From: Bacteroidaceae bacterium
Lineage (GTDB): Bacteria; Bacteroidota; Bacteroidia; Bacteroidales; Bacteroidaceae
Assembly (NCBI GenBank): GCA_017522785.1
Contig: JAFWYF010000015.1
Location: 62,001-126,000, forward strand
Length of the DNA stretch: 64,000 bases
Direction of reading: 5' to 3'
Shown: positions 62,573-64,000 of the stretch, in pieces
Layout: each line of letters begins with the position of its first letter
How positions within the stretch are numbered: position 1 is the stretch's first letter
Position numbers and translations under genes: made by a program
Notes under the pieces: generated by a model
What the model saw: only the letters and a program-made list of their open reading frames with translations
Databases searched by the model: none
Told to the model about the DNA's origin: nothing

Positions 62573-62754
62573 TTGCTATGCAAAATTAGTAATCTCATGT
62601 TTAACATACAATAATAATTATATGTAAAAAAAGAGAAAATATTAGTCATATATTGCTATAGAAAACTATTTTATGTCATGTTTACTAACATGTTGCTATA
62701 AAATGATATTAAAATCACAAATAGAGTGATTGTGGGCTTCTTAATGTTGCTATA
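62573..62754. repeat. Recurring TTGCTATA motif between the feoAB and small-RNA promoters
   Basis: TTGCTATA occurs at 62653-62660, 62693-62700 and 62747-62754, and TTGCTATG at 62573-62580. The third copy overlaps the plus-strand -7 element. A 16-bp inverted repeat CATGTT-TACT-AACATG lies at 62677-62692. Candidate regulator sites; no protein can be assigned. Confidence 0.4.
62581..62612 (-). promoter_or_regulatory. Promoter of the feoAB operon
   Basis: On the minus strand ATTG (62609-62612), exactly 20 bases, TAATTTTG (62581-62588). The implied leader is about 60 bases. Confidence 0.7.
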
Positions 62755-62760
62755 ATTTTG
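62729..62760 (+). promoter_or_regulatory. Promoter of a probable small RNA
   Basis: ATTG (62729-62732), exactly 20 bases, TAATTTTG (62753-62760). No open reading frame follows; the next signal is a terminator at 62927-62970. Confidence 0.65.
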
Positions 62761-62766
62761 CAACGT

Positions 62767-62970
62767 GAATAGAAACGATTTGTGATGTTGAGTCTTGTAA
62801 GAGAGTGTTCGATGTTTCTATTTATGTGAATAGACCACAAATAAATTAAATCTGATTATCTCAACGTATTATCCCATTGGCTGTCGTGAGACATCCCGAG
62901 ATAATCGAAAATGTTATCTTAAGCCAAAAAAATATTTCCTGCAAACAACCATTTGCAGGAAATATTTTTT
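62767..62970 (+). ncRNA. Probable stand-alone structured small RNA (~205 nt)
   Basis: The segment runs from a good promoter to a strong terminator and has no reading frame. Three further helices can form: AATAGAAAC/GTTTCTATT (62768-62776 with 62814-62822); GATTATCTC/GAGATAATC (62854-62862 with 62898-62906), the latter enclosing TGTC-GTGA-GACA (62882-62893); and an alternative GTTGAG/CTCAAC pairing that would compete with the second. Length and isolation resemble 6S RNA, but I cannot confirm the 6S bulge. The neighbouring gene is convergent, so it is not a leader. It is divergent from feoAB. Confidence 0.55.
62927..62970. terminator. Bidirectional terminator of the small RNA and the His-rich gene
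   Basis: 19-bp stem (62927-62945 with 62952-62970), 6-base loop, core ATTTCCTGCAAA, with A-run on the left and T-run on the right, so it gives U-tracts in both directions. Confidence 0.92.
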
Positions 62971-63011
62971 GTAATGTGTCTAATTAATTATGAAACTTGT
63001 ATTTATGCTTT

Positions 63012-63467
63012 TTAATTGGAAAGCATCGATATTATTCCGGCAACTCCCAATACAATTGCAGCTGCTTCTACCACATCGTTATCGCAGTGGTGGTGAACTA
63101 CCGGGTAATGCACCGATGAATAAACCGGGACATTGCAGTTGTGGCTTATTACTACCGGTCTTGGTGCCGGTTTGTGTATCACAACAGGACGTGGTGCTAC
63201 TACAGGGTGGTGCTTGTGTTTATGTGAAACTATAGGGCGTGGCTTTGAATGGTTAATGTGATTCTTGCCAATATGCTTCTTGTGCTCACCTTTTTTCTTT
63301 GTGTTGAAATTCTTACTACCTTTGTTTACCTCCTTCTTGTTATTGTTTCTCTTCTTGTCGATTTGCACCTTGCGCTCTCCCTTTTCCATTCTTCTGTTCT
63401 GTGCAATACTCTGTGCAGGCATAAGCAATGCGCCTATCATCACTGCAATAATCATCATCTTTTTCAT
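63012..63467 (-). CDS. His-rich secreted small protein
   Basis: 151 residues from the ATG at 63467 (MKKMMIIAVMIGALLMPA); another ATG three codons upstream is possible. After the signal peptide the chain is very basic (KKRNNNKKEVNKGSKNFNTK) and then rich in His and Pro (HKHKHHPVVAPRPVVIHKPA, HYPVVHHHCDND), ending in a hydrophobic helix (AAAIVLGVAGIISML). It could bind metal in the periplasm or envelope; being next to feoAB makes that attractive, but there is no family match I can name. Confidence 0.72.
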   Translation of the reverse strand: MKKMMIIAVMIGALLMPAQSIAQNRRMEKGERKVQIDKKRNNNKKEVNKGSKNFNTKKKGEHKKHIGKNHINHSKPRPIVSHKHKHHPVVAPRPVVIHKPAPRPVVISHNCNVPVYSSVHYPVVHHHCDNDVVEAAAIVLGVAGIISMLSN

Positions 63468-63512
63468 AGCTCTCATTTTTTGAAGTTAAACATCTGTTGT
63501 CTGTTTCTGCAA

Positions 63513-63544
63513 CAAAGGTATGGATGTAAATATCCCCCTGCAAC
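63513..63544 (-). promoter_or_regulatory. Promoter of the His-rich gene
   Basis: On the minus strand GTTG (63541-63544), exactly 20 bases, TACCTTTG (63513-63520). The -33 element is part of the 5' arm of the hairpin at 63533-63571. Confidence 0.6.
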
Positions 63545-63571
63545 GTTAATTACCTAATCGTTGCAGGGGGA
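63533..63571 (-). terminator. Hairpin after the kelch-like gene
   Basis: 13-bp perfect stem TCCCCCTGCAACG/CGTTGCAGGGGGA with a 13-base loop, 29 bases past the stop at 63600. No T-run follows on the minus strand. It overlaps the promoter of the next gene. Confidence 0.55.
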
Positions 63572-63599
63572 ATCCCTAAACATGTGAGGTGTTTCCTCT

Positions 63600-64000
63600 T
63601 TAATCTTTGTACTGGTGTATCTGCGGGGTACGTATACCCGGTTTTAGTTCACCTCCAATATAGAAAATATTCTCATCGTCTCCAATTATCACTGCTCCGG
63701 CACGTGCAAATACGTCATCACTGCATTTCTCATACCATTCTCCATTTGCATCATATATGAGCAGGTATTTATTAAAGGAGTACCATTCTGCTGGTTGATA
63801 CATATATTCCTCTTTGGAAATAATGTTATATCTACCCGATATGGCATCGGCGAAGATATGGCGATTGACACCTCCGGCAACAATAATGCTGTTGTCTATA
63901 TTTGTTGCAACGCCACCCGAAACGGTTATAGTATCTCCATTCACAACAATATGTGGTAAATGGCTCCACTTCTTTTCTTTTATATTATAGCATACTCCGT
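63600..64000 (-). CDS. Kelch-repeat protein, N-acetylneuraminate epimerase-like; 5' end beyond window
   Basis: The frame is open to the window edge, giving the last 133 residues. They contain kelch-type blades (VSGGVATNIDNSIIVAGGVN, RAGAVIIGDDENIFYIGGEL) and end with GIRTPQIHQYKD. This resembles the C-terminus of NanM-like mutarotases of sialic-acid catabolism, in which cyclic kelch blades form a propeller; other kelch proteins are possible. The internal GTG at 63944 is not a start, since coding continues upstream of it. Confidence 0.7.
   Translation of the reverse strand, partial: GVCYNIKEKKWSHLPHIVVNGDTITVSGGVATNIDNSIIVAGGVNRHIFADAISGRYNIISKEEYMYQPAEWYSFNKYLLIYDANGEWYEKCSDDVFARAGAVIIGDDENIFYIGGELKPGIRTPQIHQYKD

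Larger units (their letters stand above)
62514..63011. other. Intergenic region between feoAB and the His-rich gene
   Basis: 498 bases without a protein gene. It contains, from left to right, the feoAB leader and promoter, the TTGCTATA motifs, the small-RNA promoter, the small RNA and its terminator, all listed separately, and 41 unassigned bases before the His-rich gene stop. Confidence 0.7.

Overview
The window comes from a member of the order Bacteroidales (Bacteroidota), most likely a gut or oral species. The evidence is low GC, start codons that mostly lack Shine-Dalgarno sequences, recurrent promoters of the TTTG-N20-TAnnTTTG type (very often TATCTTTGC or TATCTTCGC), a TonB-dependent receptor with a carboxypeptidase-like N-terminal domain, the RprXY two-component pair, Bacteroidota-only families (DUF4295, DUF4827, DUF4296, DUF4488), an EF-G2 paralogue, and a BspA-like leucine-rich-repeat surface protein. 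I cannot name a genus. Most of the window is chromosomal core. I saw no prophage, integrase, transposase gene, CRISPR array, rRNA or tRNA gene.

Layout. 1-2704: a porin-like gene (cut by the window edge) divergent from an OmpR-type two-component system, possibly phosphate-related. 2767-6199: TonB receptor and FemAB/GNAT-like acyltransferase on the minus strand. 6304-10154: tsaD, pncC, the rpmB-rpmG-DUF4295 ribosomal operon, and dgt. 10214-16279: rpe, comEC, nrnA, DUF4827 lipoprotein, glmM. 16490-19623: GH35 beta-galactosidase and hemW (minus). 19781-27215: fusA2 (an EF-G paralogue without the switch-II histidine), a large secreted clan GH-D-like glycosidase, and a RibD-C/flavin reductase pair. 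27648-30172: rprX-rprY behind a duplicated promoter region, and a small membrane protein. 30441-33905: AmgK-like kinase fused to a RapZ C-terminal domain, MurU, and M18 aminopeptidase. 34092-40458: the ileS-dksA-lspA-DUF4296 operon and a SpoU methyltransferase. 40606-50011: BamA/TamA-like lipoprotein, MBL hydrolase, tyrS, serS, a fused NfnAB-type oxidoreductase, and fba. 50190-55752: BspA-like LRR protein, rhaD, rhaB. 55902-64000: DUF2147, two DUF4488 paralogues, DUF454, then the minus-strand operon feoAB - RIC/hemerythrin - LuxR-type regulator - acetyltransferase, a probable small RNA, a His-rich secreted protein and the end of a kelch/NanM-like gene.

How the genes work together. Several groups serve the envelope: glmM (GlcN-1-P supply), AmgK-RapZ/MurU (amino-sugar salvage), lspA (lipoprotein maturation) and the BamA/TamA-like protein. 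A second theme is iron and redox: FeoAB imports Fe(II), a RIC-type di-iron protein is co-transcribed with it, and a regulator with a non-phosphorylatable receiver follows. Across the divergent promoter region lies what looks like an independent ~205-nt small RNA with its own promoter and terminator. A third theme is translation: fusA2, an IleRS with a GIHH motif in place of HxGH, and an rpmG with a full Shine-Dalgarno sequence.

The best candidates for something not yet described are the small RNA at about 62767-62970, the feoAB-RIC-LuxR module, the AmgK-RapZ fusion, the duplicated rprXY promoter and the compact GC-rich foldable block at 50097-50167. All functional statements rest on reading the sequence and on memory of protein families; no database search was run.
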